A DNA stretch of 64,000 bases from Leptothrix discophora (GCF_030705305.1 NZ_JAUZEE010000003.1:520377-584376); one strand, 5' to 3'; counted from the first letter of the stretch, positions 29,134 through 39,684 are shown. Program-made: numbers and translations. Notes: a model not told the origin generated them from the letters alone.

Positions 29134-30723
29134 TCACAGGTCGATGCTGAGGTAGCGCGCCGAGGTCAGCAGGAAGGCCGCCGCGCCGGCGTGGACCTGC
29201 ACGGCCTGGCGGATCTCGGCCGGGGCGAGGTGACGACGGCCCTCGCGCAGCAGCAGCACGTCGAGGCGCTGGACGACGTTGGCCACGGCCGCACGCTCCA
29301 GGTCGTCGACCAGCACGATCAGCGCCTCGCCGGCGATCGGCACGACCGCGTCGTGGCCACGCAGGCCGCGCGCCAGCGCCTGCATCAGCGCCGGCAGACG
29401 GGGTGATGGCAGCGAGCTGTCGAGGCCGTCGCCGTGCGGCCGCCGAAGCGGCGCATCGACGTTGTCGGACGGCTGGGCACCGGCCGGGGTGAGGCTGCCG
29501 ATCGGGCCGATCGTCATCATCTGGATCTCCGGGCCGGACGCCGGATCGTCGGGCGCCTGCGCCGCCGACAGGGGCGCCAGCGTGCTGTGGCTGCCCTCGG
29601 GCCGGTTCACGGGCAGGTCGATGTGCAGCCACAGCACCGGTCGACGCGACCGCGCGCCGCGACCGTAGCCAGCCCGCGCGAGATGCCATTCGAGCGCCAT
29701 CACGTTGCGGAAGGTGGCCGCGCCGGAGCGGGCGTCGCGCTCGGTCCGCCGCCTGGCGTGGCGCGCACGCGGCTCGTTCCAGACCATGCCGAGCATCCCG
29801 ACGACCATCAGCCGGAAGGTTGTCGCCAGCAGCACGACATAGCCGTCCGGGCCGTTGAAGGGCGAGGCCCCGACCAGCAGGCCGTCCACGTGCAGCAGCA
29901 AGGAGAGCGACAGCAGGACCGACAGCGCCGCACCGAACATCCCGCCCAGCCAGCCGCCCAGGAAGGTGTAGAGCGGCAAGGCATACATCGCGCCCATCGA
30001 CTGGCCCAGCGCGAGGCCCAGGACCAGCGCGCCCGCGACGATGCCCAGCAGCAGCCGCCCACCCGGCCGCGGCGCCGGGACTCGCCCGAGCAGCGGCACG
30101 GCCAGCAGCACCGACAGCGTGCTGGCCAGCACGTGGCTGTAGAACAGCAGCCGCAGGTGCTCGAGATCCTGCATCGCGTCGTGCGCATCGCTCAGGGCCT
30201 GCATGACGAGGTGCAGCCCGACGATCGCCAGGCCGGCAACGAGCGCCAGAGGCAGCAGACTCATCACCACCAGCCGGGCGGTGGCCGAGAGCCGCCGCAG
30301 CGGGGGCGGCCGCCGGTCGCGGGCCAGTTCGGCCAGGATGCGCTGCACCTGCCGCGACGTGAAGCAGGCCTGCCAGGCCACCAGCGCGCCACTGCCCAAC
30401 CCGTCCAGCAAGCGCTGCGCGAGGTCCAGACCGAAGGGCTGGCTGATCCGCTGCGCGACGAGTTCGCAAGCGGCCAGCACGATGGCCAGCAGCAGGACGC
30501 AGCGCCCGCGCGAGGCATGCGCTGCCTGCATCGCCACGACCACCGCCGGGCCGACGGCGAGCGCCACCGGCGGCATGTCGCCGGGCGATGCACGCAGCTG
30601 TCCGGCACCGATCGCCAGCACCGGCAGCAACAGCCAGGCCAGCGCCTGCATCGGGAGGGCCGCACGGCCCGGATCGCCGCCAGGGCTTGCGCCTTCGACC
30701 TGACCTGAATCGCGTGCCTTCAT
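29134..30723 (-). CDS. MASE1-like membrane sensor with degenerate GGDEF-like C-terminus
   Basis: A 529-residue protein with about ten hydrophobic segments in the first 310 residues, similar to MASE1-type sensory domains, followed by a variable linker and a shortened C-terminal region. The C-terminus retains the pattern RGHD-x5-AGEAL (455-468), the layout of an I-site plus a GGDEF signature, but with no catalytic residues. It overlaps the active cyclase gene upstream by 4 bp (ATGA), so the two proteins are made together. Cyclic-di-GMP binding or regulation of its partner is an inference. Confidence 0.65.
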   Translation of the reverse strand: MKARDSGQVEGASPGGDPGRAALPMQALAWLLLPVLAIGAGQLRASPGDMPPVALAVGPAVVVAMQAAHASRGRCVLLLAIVLAACELVAQRISQPFGLDLAQRLLDGLGSGALVAWQACFTSRQVQRILAELARDRRPPPLRRLSATARLVVMSLLPLALVAGLAIVGLHLVMQALSDAHDAMQDLEHLRLLFYSHVLASTLSVLLAVPLLGRVPAPRPGGRLLLGIVAGALVLGLALGQSMGAMYALPLYTFLGGWLGGMFGAALSVLLSLSLLLHVDGLLVGASPFNGPDGYVVLLATTFRLMVVGMLGMVWNEPRARHARRRTERDARSGAATFRNVMALEWHLARAGYGRGARSRRPVLWLHIDLPVNRPEGSHSTLAPLSAAQAPDDPASGPEIQMMTIGPIGSLTPAGAQPSDNVDAPLRRPHGDGLDSSLPSPRLPALMQALARGLRGHDAVVPIAGEALIVLVDDLERAAVANVVQRLDVLLLREGRRHLAPAEIRQAVQVHAGAAAFLLTSARYLSIDL

Positions 30724-32891
30724 GATGGATCGGCCTCGGCGGGCGCCGGGCGGTCCGGCTCGCCGGGCAAGGTGACCTGGGCCGGCAGGCTGGGCCCGGT
30801 CGCCACCGACGCGAGGACGACGCGGTTGCGCCCCTCGTGCTTGGCCTGGTAGACGGCCGCATCGGCGCGCTTGAAGAGCCGGTCGGCATCGTCGCCGGGC
30901 AGCGTCGCCGCCACGCCGATCGACACGGTGATGTGCGCGAAGCCACCGTCGGTCGGAATCTCCAGTGCGGCGATGAGCTGGCGCAGCTGCTCTGCCCGTT
31001 CGGCCGCGAAGCCCAGGTCAGAGCCGGGCAGCACGACCACGAACTCCTCGCCGCCGTAGCGGCAGACCACGTCCTCGCTGCGGTGGCGGTCCTGCAGCAC
31101 GCGGGCGATCTGGCGCAGCACCTCGTCGCCGCCGGCATGTCCGTAGTGGTCGTTGATGCGCTTGAAATGGTCGGCGTCGACCACCATCAGCGCGAGCGGA
31201 CGGCTCTCCCGCTGGGACCGGTGCAGTTCGCGGCGCAGCGTCGCATCGAGGTAGCGGCGGTTGAACAGGCCGGTCAGCGGGTCGCGCACGCTGGCATCGC
31301 GCAGCTTGGCCTGCAGCTGCTCGACCTCCTCGATGATCCGGCCGCGCTGGGCCGACAGCAGCGACAGCTCGATCTCCGCGCGCTTGCGCAACGTGATGTC
31401 GACGGCTGCGGCGAAGGCGCAGGGCTTGCCCTCGTACTCGACCGCCCGCATCGTCAGCAACGACCAGTGCGCGGCCTCGGCACCCACGCCAGGACGCTCC
31501 AGCTCGACGTCGCGCAGGATGCGGCTGCTCTGCAAGCGCTGCATCAGTTCGCCGCCCGGACGCAGCGACGGCAGGCTGTCGTGGATGCGCAGTTCGGCCG
31601 AGTCGCCGGCCAGTCCGAGCGCGCCGATGGCCCGTTCGTTCGCATAGGCGACATGGCCGTCACGGATGCCGAACATCAGCACCGGGAAGGGCGCGACGTC
31701 CATCAGGAACTGGAAGCGCAGGTCGTCGTCGCCCTGCTGCTGCTGGGCCGCCTTCAGCTGGTCGGCCTCGGCCCGGCTGCGCGCGGCGATGCGCCAGAGC
31801 CCCCAGACCGTCAGCCAGAGCGCGGCGACGACGCCGGTGAGCGCGACCCGCATCGGGTCGGGCATCAGCGCCACCGGCTCGCGGTCGACCCGCCAGAGCA
31901 GGCCGTCGAGCCGCGCCAGGTCGGCCTCGCTGGCGAGGCCCAGGCGGACCTGCTCGTCGGCGACGCGCCGCCAGTGCAGCTGGCTCATGTGGCCCAGCTC
32001 GATGTCGTCCCGGTGGCTGAGGCTTTCCAGCTCGCGGCCTTCGGCCATCAGCTGCTCGACGCCCAGGTGCGGCGCATGCAGGCGATGGATCAGCCGGGCC
32101 GTGCCCTCGATGTCGTCGAAGGCGGCGCGCCAGCCCTTGAGCGTCGCACGCCGGAAGCGCTCGACCCGCTGCGGATCCTGCGCGGCCAGCGCACCGGAGG
32201 TGAACAGGATCTCGCTGTAGAAGCCCGGCAGGCGCCGGTCCAGCTCGATCAGCGCATGGGGCACACCGCGTCGTCGCAGTTCCTGGACCTCGGTGCTGCG
32301 GTAGCCCGACATCAGCTCGATCTCGCCGGCCTCGAACTGCTCGATCGGATCGGGTGGCATGGCCTGCGGCACCCGCGCCAGGTCGATCCCCGCCGCCGCC
32401 AGCGGCAAGGCCAGCTCGACCTGGTCGTCGACCTTGCCCCGCCACATCACCCGGGCACGCGCCAACTCGGCCAGCCGTTCGTGTGTCAGGGCCGGCGCGC
32501 CGGCGCGCTCGTCGGTCGGCGGGCGTGCGGCGATCCAGACCAGCGGCGTTTCCTGCAGCACCGCGGCCAGCGCCACCACGTCCGCGCCCTTCATGCGCCG
32601 GACCGCCAGCCCGGCATTGCCGACGCCGAACTCGGAGCGGCCGAGCGTGACCGCATCGACCGGCGCCGCCGCACCGTGGCCGCCCGGCCGCAGTTCGACG
32701 TCGAAGCCTTCCTCGCGGTAGTAGCCCCTGGCCAGCGCGACGTAGTAGCCGGCGAACTGGAACTGGTGCGTCCAGCTCAGCTGCACCGACACCGCCTGCA
32801 TCGCCGCGGTCGGCAGGCAAGCCATCGCGAGGCAGGCCAGCAGCCCTCGCGCCCATGCGGCCGTTGACGGCCTGCGTGATCCTCGATCCAT
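30720..32891 (-). CDS. Diguanylate cyclase with NMT1-type periplasmic binding domain, PAS and GGEEF
   Basis: A 723-residue protein. A signal-like N-terminus is followed by an NMT1/THI5-like solute-binding domain (QLSWTHQFQFAGYYVALARG; GRSEFGVGNAG), a membrane segment near residue 360, a PAS domain, a coiled coil and a GGDEF domain. The active site GGEEF (613-617) and the I-site RSED are intact. It should make cyclic-di-GMP in response to a periplasmic ligand, perhaps a pyrimidine- or sulfonate-like compound. The start at 32891 has AAGGA about 8 nt upstream; an ATG three codons earlier is possible. Confidence 0.88.
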   Translation of the reverse strand: MDRGSRRPSTAAWARGLLACLAMACLPTAAMQAVSVQLSWTHQFQFAGYYVALARGYYREEGFDVELRPGGHGAAAPVDAVTLGRSEFGVGNAGLAVRRMKGADVVALAAVLQETPLVWIAARPPTDERAGAPALTHERLAELARARVMWRGKVDDQVELALPLAAAGIDLARVPQAMPPDPIEQFEAGEIELMSGYRSTEVQELRRRGVPHALIELDRRLPGFYSEILFTSGALAAQDPQRVERFRRATLKGWRAAFDDIEGTARLIHRLHAPHLGVEQLMAEGRELESLSHRDDIELGHMSQLHWRRVADEQVRLGLASEADLARLDGLLWRVDREPVALMPDPMRVALTGVVAALWLTVWGLWRIAARSRAEADQLKAAQQQQGDDDLRFQFLMDVAPFPVLMFGIRDGHVAYANERAIGALGLAGDSAELRIHDSLPSLRPGGELMQRLQSSRILRDVELERPGVGAEAAHWSLLTMRAVEYEGKPCAFAAAVDITLRKRAEIELSLLSAQRGRIIEEVEQLQAKLRDASVRDPLTGLFNRRYLDATLRRELHRSQRESRPLALMVVDADHFKRINDHYGHAGGDEVLRQIARVLQDRHRSEDVVCRYGGEEFVVVLPGSDLGFAAERAEQLRQLIAALEIPTDGGFAHITVSIGVAATLPGDDADRLFKRADAAVYQAKHEGRNRVVLASVATGPSLPAQVTLPGEPDRPAPAEADPS

Positions 32892-32970
32892 CCCTGTCAT
32901 TCCTTTTTTGTTCCCTGCCCGGGCTTCAGGCCTCGGCCCTCGGCGCCCGAACCACGCCGATGTCACGCGT

Positions 32971-33591
32971 CTAAAGCTCCATCCCGTTGCGCAGCGCATG
33001 CCGGATCAGGTCGGCGTTGTTGTCCACGCCCATCTTGCGCATCAGGTTCATCTTGTGGGTGCTGACCGTCTTGGCGCTCAGGAACAGACGGTCGGCGATG
33101 TCGCCCAGCCGCAGCCCGGCCACGATCAGCGCGAGCACCTCCTGCTCGCGCCGCGTCAGCCTGACCTCGCCGTCGCCCGGGCCGTCCAGCACCATGCGCT
33201 GGGCCAGCGCCGACTCGACGAACCGCTCGCCGGCCGCGAGCTTGCGGATCGCGCCCATCAGCGTCTGGATGTCGCAGCCCTTGCTGAGGAAGCCGCGCGC
33301 GCCCAGCTCCAGCGCGCGCTGCACGATCGACGGCGAGGCGTGCATCGTCAGCACCAGGATGGGCAGTCCGGGCCAGCCCTGGCGGATCCGGTCGAGCAGC
33401 ACCGGGCCGCTCTCGCCGGGCATGTTGAGGTCCAGCAGCAGCACGTCGGGCAGGCCGCGGCGCAGCAGGTCAAGCAGGCCGTCGGCGCTGCCGGCCTGGC
33501 CGGTCACGACCATGTCCGGCTGGCCGGCGAAGAGTTCGACCAGCCCGGCCCGAAGGATCGCGTGGTCGTCGGCCAGCACGAGGCGGATCAT
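32971..33591 (-). CDS. NarL/FixJ-type response regulator
   Basis: A 206-residue two-component regulator: receiver domain with the phospho-acceptor Asp in VLLLDLNMPG and the switch Lys in FLSKG, then a LuxR-type helix-turn-helix (LTRREQEVLALIVAGLRLGD, STHKMNLMRKMGV). Its start overlaps the histidine kinase stop by 4 bp (ATGA), so the pair is co-translated. Target genes are unknown; the cyclic-di-GMP cluster next door is a reasonable candidate. Confidence 0.93.
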   Translation of the reverse strand: MIRLVLADDHAILRAGLVELFAGQPDMVVTGQAGSADGLLDLLRRGLPDVLLLDLNMPGESGPVLLDRIRQGWPGLPILVLTMHASPSIVQRALELGARGFLSKGCDIQTLMGAIRKLAAGERFVESALAQRMVLDGPGDGEVRLTRREQEVLALIVAGLRLGDIADRLFLSAKTVSTHKMNLMRKMGVDNNADLIRHALRNGMEL

Positions 33592-35351
33592 GACGACGCT
33601 CCCGGCAGGCGCTCGGCCGGGGCGGCCCGCACCGGCCACGCCATCTCCAGCCGCACCCGGCAGCCGCGCCCGGGCTGGCTCGACACCTGCAGCCGGGCGC
33701 CCAGCCGCAAGGCCCGCTCCTGCATCCCGAACAGGCCGAAATGGCCATGGCGACGGCGCTGCGCCGGGTCGAAGCCGATGCCGTCGTCGACCACCTCGAT
33801 GCACAGGCCGGCCGCATCGGCCGCCAGGCTCAGGCCGACCTGGTGGGCCGCCGCGTGGCGGGTGACGTTGCCGAGCGATTCCTGGACGATGCGGAACAGG
33901 TCCTGCGTGGCGTCCTCGTCGAGCCCGCCGCAGCGCCCGTCCGGGTCGTCGACCACGACCTCGCAGGGCAGCTCGGCGCGCAGCCGGAACTCGTCGGCCA
34001 GCCAGCCGATCGCGCTGACCAGGCCCAGCGCCAGCGCCGGTGGCCGCATCAGCGTGCTGAAGTCGCGCACCATGCACAGGGCCTCGTCGACCAGCGCACC
34101 GACCGCCTCCACGCGCTCGGCCAGCCGCTGCGGCTCGCTGGCCGCGCCGGCCTGGCCCAGCATCTGGGCGCGCAACTTGATCGTGCTGAGCACCTGGCCC
34201 AGGCCGTCGTGCAGGTCGGCGGCCATGCGCTTGCGCAGCTGGTCCAGCCGCTGCTCGCTCTGGGCCGACAGCTCGCGCAGCTGCGCGCTCAGGTCGGCCA
34301 GCTCCTGCGCCGCGAGCTGCGACTCGGTCACGTCCTGGACCGTGCCATGCACCCGGATGACCTGGCCGTTGCGGTCGGTCTCGGGCTCGACCCGGATGGC
34401 ATGCCACTGCGCCTGGCGCGTGCCGGCCCGGCAGGGACAGCGCACCACGATCTGGCCGGCCCGGCCGTCCAGCACGCCATCGCGCAGCGCGATCAGCTGC
34501 GGCCGGTCGCGCGGGTCGAGCGCGGTGAGCATGTCGACCATCGTCAGCCGGCCGTCCAGCGGACGGCCGCCCAGCATGCGCAAGAGCTGCGGCGAGCACT
34601 GGAAGTCGCCGCTGCGCACGTCGTGCTCGAAGCTGCCGATGCGTGCCAGCACCTGCGCGGCCTGGAGCTTGGACTCCGAGCGGCCGAGCGCCTGCAGGGC
34701 CTGCTCGCGTGCCGACACCGTCGCCAGCCATTCGGAGACGTCGCGCACCAGCATCAGCCGGGCCTCGCGGCCCTGCCGGCGCAGGGGCCGCGAACGCAGG
34801 TGGACGTAGAAGGGCGAACCGTCGGCCCGGCGGTGCTGCCACAGGCCGCCGCTGGCCGGCATGCCGCGCCCGAGCCGATCGAGGTAGGCATCCATGCGGG
34901 CATGTTCCGGGCCGGTGTGCAGGTCGGCCAGTCCCAGGCCGCGCCAGTCCTCGCCGCGCCAGCCGTACTGCTCGCAGGCGGCCGGGTTGGCGTCGAGGAT
35001 CCGGCGGGTCTCGACGTCGACCACCAGCAGCGCCTGCGGATGGGCGAGGAACAGCAGGTCCTCGGCCTCGCGGTCGTCGACCGGCTCGGTGACGGCACCG
35101 TGCTCATGCTGGCGCCGCTGCTGGCAGCGCGCGAGCGCGGCGCGCAGGCTGGTGATCTCCAGGCCCTGGGCATGCAGCGTGGCGCGCGAGGCATGCAGCA
35201 GTTCCTCCAGCAACGGCGAGCTGCTGTCGTCGGCCCGGCGGCGGATGCTGCGCGTGTGGCTGCGGACGCCGCGGAGGTGGTCGATCTGGCGACCGATGCG
35301 GTCGATCAGGGGCAGGCAGGCCAGTTCGTCGTGGTCGGGATAGTCGGACAT
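33588..35351 (-). CDS. PAS-containing sensor histidine kinase, NarX/DegS type
   Basis: A cytoplasmic-looking 587-residue kinase with no clear membrane segments. It has two PAS-like regions (one near DLLFLAHPQALLVVDVETRR, a second before the kinase core), a HisKA_3 dimerisation domain with the phospho-His in AADLHDGLGQ, and a HATPase domain (DDGIGFDPAQ, GHFGLFGMQERA). The start at 35351 (MSDYPDHDEL) is chosen as the natural beginning, but no strong ribosome-binding site is visible and starts up to 35489 are possible. Confidence 0.87.
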   Translation of the reverse strand: MSDYPDHDELACLPLIDRIGRQIDHLRGVRSHTRSIRRRADDSSSPLLEELLHASRATLHAQGLEITSLRAALARCQQRRQHEHGAVTEPVDDREAEDLLFLAHPQALLVVDVETRRILDANPAACEQYGWRGEDWRGLGLADLHTGPEHARMDAYLDRLGRGMPASGGLWQHRRADGSPFYVHLRSRPLRRQGREARLMLVRDVSEWLATVSAREQALQALGRSESKLQAAQVLARIGSFEHDVRSGDFQCSPQLLRMLGGRPLDGRLTMVDMLTALDPRDRPQLIALRDGVLDGRAGQIVVRCPCRAGTRQAQWHAIRVEPETDRNGQVIRVHGTVQDVTESQLAAQELADLSAQLRELSAQSEQRLDQLRKRMAADLHDGLGQVLSTIKLRAQMLGQAGAASEPQRLAERVEAVGALVDEALCMVRDFSTLMRPPALALGLVSAIGWLADEFRLRAELPCEVVVDDPDGRCGGLDEDATQDLFRIVQESLGNVTRHAAAHQVGLSLAADAAGLCIEVVDDGIGFDPAQRRRHGHFGLFGMQERALRLGARLQVSSQPGRGCRVRLEMAWPVRAAPAERLPGASS

Positions 35352-35782
35352 CGCAAAGGGAGCGTCGGCACGCCGGAAACGATTCCGGTCGGCCGTGGCG
35401 GTCCGCTCGCGGGCGTCCCTGCCGGTGCTTGATCCAGGACATGAATACGTGGTGGTGAGCATTGGTTCACACCCCGTACCTGGGATCAATCAGGGAAGCC
35501 TGACCCGTTTCAGCCGTGCCCGATGGACGCGCCCGAGGGGTCGCCAGACACGGCGCCGGAAGCGGCTGTGGCGCGGGACGCGCGCACGGCCGGGCGGGAC
35601 CGGCCACCGCCGGGAAACCATCGGCTGGGTCTATCGAGATCAACAGGATGCCTTCGGACCAGACGGACGCCCCTGCGGCGCCCTCCCCGGTCTTTTCGGC
35701 AGGCCGGACCAGGGATTCAGACCCCGGCGGGTATCAGATCGGCATCCTGTCGTCGGGCCCGGCCGCCCGACGGGTCGCCGGT
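35352..35782. other. Non-coding gap between the histidine kinase and selD
   Basis: No ORF with family resemblance is seen in these 431 bp. A perfect GC-rich stem (CGTCGGGC / GCCCGACG, 35751-35772) lies just past the selD stop and may mark the end of the selD transcript, although no T-tract follows. Promoter elements for the kinase gene were not recognised. Confidence 0.4.
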
Positions 35783-36859
35783 TCAGCCGATCGTCAGGCC
35801 GACCGGGCGGTCGGTGCCGGCCAAGAGGACCTCGCCGATGCGGGCGGCGGCCTCGAAGCCGTGGCGGCGGAAGGTCGCCAGCACGGCGTCCAGCGCGGCG
35901 GGCGCGCAGGCCACCAGCAGGCCACCGCTGGTCTGCGGATCGGTCAGCAGCGCGCGGTCGAGCGGGTCGAAGTCGGACGGCAGCACCACCCCGGTGCCGT
36001 AGCCGGCCCAGTTCCGGCCGGACGCGCCGGTCACGCAGCCTTGCCCAGCCAGTTCGCGCACGCCGTCCAGCAGCGGCACGGCTGCCCAGTCGATGCGGAC
36101 CTGGCAGCGCGAGCCGCGCGCCAGTTCCAGCGCATGGCCAGCCAGGCCGAAGCCGGTGACGTCGGTCAGCGCATGCACGCCGTCGATCGCGGCCAGGTCC
36201 GGGCCCGGCGTGTTCAGCCGCGTGGTGGTGTCGAGCATGCGGGCATAGCCGGCGGCATCGAGCAGGTTCTTCTTCAGCGCGGCCGACTGCACGCCCACGC
36301 CCAGCGGCTTGCCCAGCACCAGCACGTCGCCGGGTTGCGCATCGGCATTGCGCTTGATGCGGTCCGGATGGACCAGGCCCAGCGCGACCAGGCCGTAGAT
36401 GGCCTCGACGGAATCGATGGTGTGGCCGCCCGCGATCGGGATGCCGGCCGCGCGGCAGGCGCTCGCGCCGCCCTCGAGGATCCGGCCGATGGTCGCCGTG
36501 CTCAGCACGTTGATCGGCATGCCCACCAGGGCCAGCGCGAAGATCGGCCGACCGCCCATGGCGTAGACGTCGCTGATCGCGTTGGTCGCGGCGATGCGAC
36601 CGAAGTCATGCGGGTCGTCGACGATGGGCATGAAGAAGTCGGTCGTCGCGACCAGCGCCTGCTCGTCGTTGAGGCGGTAGACGGCCGCATCGTCGGAGGT
36701 CTCGATGCCCACCAGCAGTTCCGGCGGCAAGGGCATCGCGGCGGTGCCGCGCAGGATCTCGGACAGCACGCCCGGGGCGATCTTGCAGCCGCAGCCGCCG
36801 CCGTGCGAGAGCGAGGTCAGGCGGGGTTCGACGGGACGGGTGTCGTTCGGGGTGGCCAT
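35783..36859 (-). CDS. selD: Selenide, water dikinase
   Basis: A 358-residue enzyme that makes selenophosphate from selenide and ATP, the selenium donor for selenocysteine and selenouridine. The active-site region HGGGCGCK carries Cys at the position that is Cys or selenocysteine in the family, and the glycine-rich ATP motifs (TTDFFMPIVDDP, GGHTI, TDVTGFGLAGH) are present. The ATG at 36859 is behind CGGAG. It follows the EamA gene by 28 bp. No selA, selB, selU or selenocysteine tRNA gene is in the window. Confidence 0.95.
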   Translation of the reverse strand: MATPNDTRPVEPRLTSLSHGGGCGCKIAPGVLSEILRGTAAMPLPPELLVGIETSDDAAVYRLNDEQALVATTDFFMPIVDDPHDFGRIAATNAISDVYAMGGRPIFALALVGMPINVLSTATIGRILEGGASACRAAGIPIAGGHTIDSVEAIYGLVALGLVHPDRIKRNADAQPGDVLVLGKPLGVGVQSAALKKNLLDAAGYARMLDTTTRLNTPGPDLAAIDGVHALTDVTGFGLAGHALELARGSRCQVRIDWAAVPLLDGVRELAGQGCVTGASGRNWAGYGTGVVLPSDFDPLDRALLTDPQTSGGLLVACAPAALDAVLATFRRHGFEAAARIGEVLLAGTDRPVGLTIG

Positions 36860-36887
36860 GGCATGCTCCGCAGGGCGAGGAAGGGAA

Positions 36888-37826
36888 TCAGGCCTGCAGC
36901 GGCGCGGCAGGCTGCGTCGGCTCGGCAGGCTCATCGCGTGAGCCCCACAGCGCCAGCGCCTCGTTGCCGGCCAGCGCCAGCAGCACCAGCGAGCCGCCGC
37001 CGATCACGGCCGGCGTGGGCGACTCGTCCGAGCCCAGCCAGGTCCAGGCCACGCCGAAGAGGATCTCCAGCAGGCCCAGGAGCGAGGCCTCCGGCGCCTT
37101 GAGCACCGCACCGACCGCGACGGCCAGCACGCAGGGAATGGCCAGCTGCACGACGCCCAGCATCGTCAGCAGGCCGATGTCATGGGCGCTGGCCTGCAGC
37201 GGCCAGGCCAGCGGCAGCATCAGCAGCGCCGACAGGGTCGTGCCCATCAGCACGGCCGGCGTCATGTCGCGGCGATCGTCGGGATGGGCGCGCGCGTTGT
37301 GCTGGGCCAGCGTCCACATGGTCGCGCCACCGATCGGCACGGTCAGCGCCACCAGGGTGCCGTAGAGGTCGGCGAGGCTGCCGCCACCGACCTGCGAGCC
37401 GTACATCCAGGCGATGCCGATGCCGGCCAGCAGCACCGCGATCCAGGTCCGCAGCGGCAGGTGCTGGTGCATCACGAAGCGCGAGATCAGCGCGGTGAAG
37501 ACCGGCGCCAGCGCCATCGTGATCAGCACGTTGGCGACCGTGGTCATCGTCAGCGCCAGCATGAAGGCGGTGAACAGCACGCACCAGCACAGCGCCGAGA
37601 AGACCATCGTGCGGCCCCCGTCGCGGACGCTGCGCCACAGGGCCGACGGTCCGCGCCAGGCCGCCAGCAGCAGCGCCAGCGCGACGCCGTTGGCGGCGCT
37701 GCGCCAGAACGTCACCTCGAAGGAGCGGGCCGCATCGAGGTGGCGCGAGACCACGCCGGCGATGCTCCACAGCAGCGTCACCACCAGCATGGTGGCGACG
37801 GCGCGTCGATGGGTCAGCGCGATCAT
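36888..37826 (-). CDS. EamA/DMT family transporter
   Basis: A 312-residue inner-membrane protein with about ten hydrophobic segments in two EamA halves (TLLWSIAGVVSRHLDAARSF; VFTALISRF; GVAWTWLG). The substrate is unknown. It starts 22 bp downstream of typA and precedes selD, so it probably rides on the same transcript; a direct functional tie to selenium is not indicated. Confidence 0.88.
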   Translation of the reverse strand: MIALTHRRAVATMLVVTLLWSIAGVVSRHLDAARSFEVTFWRSAANGVALALLLAAWRGPSALWRSVRDGGRTMVFSALCWCVLFTAFMLALTMTTVANVLITMALAPVFTALISRFVMHQHLPLRTWIAVLLAGIGIAWMYGSQVGGGSLADLYGTLVALTVPIGGATMWTLAQHNARAHPDDRRDMTPAVLMGTTLSALLMLPLAWPLQASAHDIGLLTMLGVVQLAIPCVLAVAVGAVLKAPEASLLGLLEILFGVAWTWLGSDESPTPAVIGGGSLVLLALAGNEALALWGSRDEPAEPTQPAAPLQA

Positions 37827-37848
37827 GCCGGCGCGTCGGGCCGTCCGC

Positions 37849-39684
37849 TCAGGCGATGGCCGATTCGCGCGAGGCGCGCTTGCGCTCGTGCTCGGACAAG
37901 TGACGCTTGCGCAGGCGCACGCTCTTGGGCGTGATCTCGACCAGCTCGTCGTCCTCGATGAACTCGACGCCGTACTCCAGCGTCAGCTCGATCGGCGGCG
38001 TGATCTTGATCGCGTCTTCCTTGCCGCTGACGCGGAAGTTGGTCAGCTGCTTGGTGCGCGTGGCGTTGACGACGAGGTCGTTGTCGCGGCTGTGGATGCC
38101 CACGATCATGCCCTCGTAGACCGGATCGTTCGGCTTGACGAACATGCGGCCACGGTCGTCGAGCTTGCCCAGCGCGTAGGTGAAGATCTCGCCCGCGTCC
38201 ATGCTGATCAGAACGCCATTCTTGCGACCGGCGATCTCGCCCTTGTGCGGCTCGTAGCCGTCGAAGATGTTGGCGATCAGGCCCGAGCCACGGGTCAGGT
38301 TCATGAACTCGTTGGCGAAACCGATCAGGCCACGCGCCGGGATGCGGTACTCCAGACGCACGCGGCCACGGCCGTCCGGCTCCATGTTGACCAGCTCGCC
38401 CTTGCGCTCGCCCAGGGCCTGCATCACGCCGCCCTGGTGGGCTTCCTCGACGTCGGCCGTGACCAGCTCGATCGGCTCGTGGCGCACGCCGTCGATGTCG
38501 TGGAACACCACGCGCGGCTTGCTCACCGCCAGCTCGTAGCCTTCGCGGCGCATGTTCTCGATCAGGATGGTCAGGTGGAGTTCACCCCGGCCCATGACCT
38601 CGAAGATGCCGTCCTCGCTGGTTTCCGACACGCGCAGCGCGACGTTGCTCTGGAGCTCCTTCTGCAGGCGGTCCCAGATCTGGCGGCTGGTGACGTACTT
38701 GCCTTCGCGACCGGCCAGCGGGCTGGTGTTGACGCAGAAGTTCATCGTCAGCGTCGGCTCGTCGACCTTGAGCATCGGCAGCGGGCTCGGGTTGGTCGGA
38801 TCGGTCACGGTCACGCCGATGCCGATCTCGTCGATGCCGTTGATCAGCACGATGTCGCCCGGGCCGGCTTCGGTGACCTGCACGCGGTCCAGGCCCTGGA
38901 AGGTCAGCACCTGGTTGACCCGGCCGTTGACGGTCTTGCCGCCGGGACCTTCCATCACGGCCACGTTCATGCCCGGCTTGATGGTGCCGGCGCTGACGCG
39001 GCCCACGCCGATGCGGCCGACGAAGGTGGAGTAGTCCAGCGCGGAGATCTGCAGCTGCAGCGGCGCGCTCGGGTCACCCTGGTGGGACGGCACGTGCTTG
39101 AGCACGGTGTTGAACAGGGCCGACATGTCGGGACCCCACTGCTCGCCGGGCGCACCCTCTTCCAGCGAGGTCCAGCCGTTGATGCCGGAGGCATAGACGA
39201 CCGGGAAGTCGAGCTGCTCGTCGGTGGCGCCGAGCTTGTCGAACAGGTCGAAGGCGGCGTTGATGACGGCATCGGGCTTGGCGCCCGGCTTGTCGACCTT
39301 GTTGACCACGACGATGGGCTTGAGGCCCAGCGCCAGCGCCTTCTTGGTCACGAAGCGCGTCTGCGGCATCGGGCCTTCCTGGGCGTCGATCAGCAGCACC
39401 ACGCCGTCGACCATCGACAGCGCGCGCTCGACCTCACCGCCGAAGTCGGCGTGTCCGGGCGTGTCGACGATGTTGATGTGCGTGCCTTCCCAGCTGACGG
39501 CGCAGTTCTTGGCCAGGATGGTGATGCCGCGCTCGCGTTCGATGGCATTGCTGTCCATCACGGTGTCGACGACCTTCTCGTGTTCGGCGAAGGTGCCGCT
39601 CTGGCGCAGGAGCTGGTCGACCATGGTGGTCTTGCCATGGTCAACGTGGGCGATGATGGCGATGTTGCGGATTTGCTTGGTCAT
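37849..39684 (-). CDS. typA: Ribosome-associated GTPase TypA/BipA
   Basis: A 611-residue translational GTPase with the P-loop [20 protein letters not shown] switch, [14 protein letters not shown] and NKVD motifs, then EF-G-like domains and the TypA-specific C-terminal domain. It aids large-subunit assembly, mainly under stress and at low temperature. Its start overlaps the truB stop by 4 bp (ATGA). Confidence 0.97.
   Translation of the reverse strand: MTKQIRNIAIIAHVDHGKTTMVDQLLRQSGTFAEHEKVVDTVMDSNAIERERGITILAKNCAVSWEGTHINIVDTPGHADFGGEVERALSMVDGVVLLIDAQEGPMPQTRFVTKKALALGLKPIVVVNKVDKPGAKPDAVINAAFDLFDKLGATDEQLDFPVVYASGINGWTSLEEGAPGEQWGPDMSALFNTVLKHVPSHQGDPSAPLQLQISALDYSTFVGRIGVGRVSAGTIKPGMNVAVMEGPGGKTVNGRVNQVLTFQGLDRVQVTEAGPGDIVLINGIDEIGIGVTVTDPTNPSPLPMLKVDEPTLTMNFCVNTSPLAGREGKYVTSRQIWDRLQKELQSNVALRVSETSEDGIFEVMGRGELHLTILIENMRREGYELAVSKPRVVFHDIDGVRHEPIELVTADVEEAHQGGVMQALGERKGELVNMEPDGRGRVRLEYRIPARGLIGFANEFMNLTRGSGLIANIFDGYEPHKGEIAGRKNGVLISMDAGEIFTYALGKLDDRGRMFVKPNDPVYEGMIVGIHSRDNDLVVNATRTKQLTNFRVSGKEDAIKITPPIELTLEYGVEFIEDDELVEITPKSVRLRKRHLSEHERKRASRESAIA

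Noticed and set aside
35751..35772. Intrinsic terminator after selD
   Set aside because: The stem is perfect but no T-tract follows on the minus strand, so it was kept only as a note in the gap description.
35516..37102. A 528-codon plus-strand frame over selD
   Set aside because: selD on the minus strand has complete family motifs; the plus-strand frame is a composition artefact.
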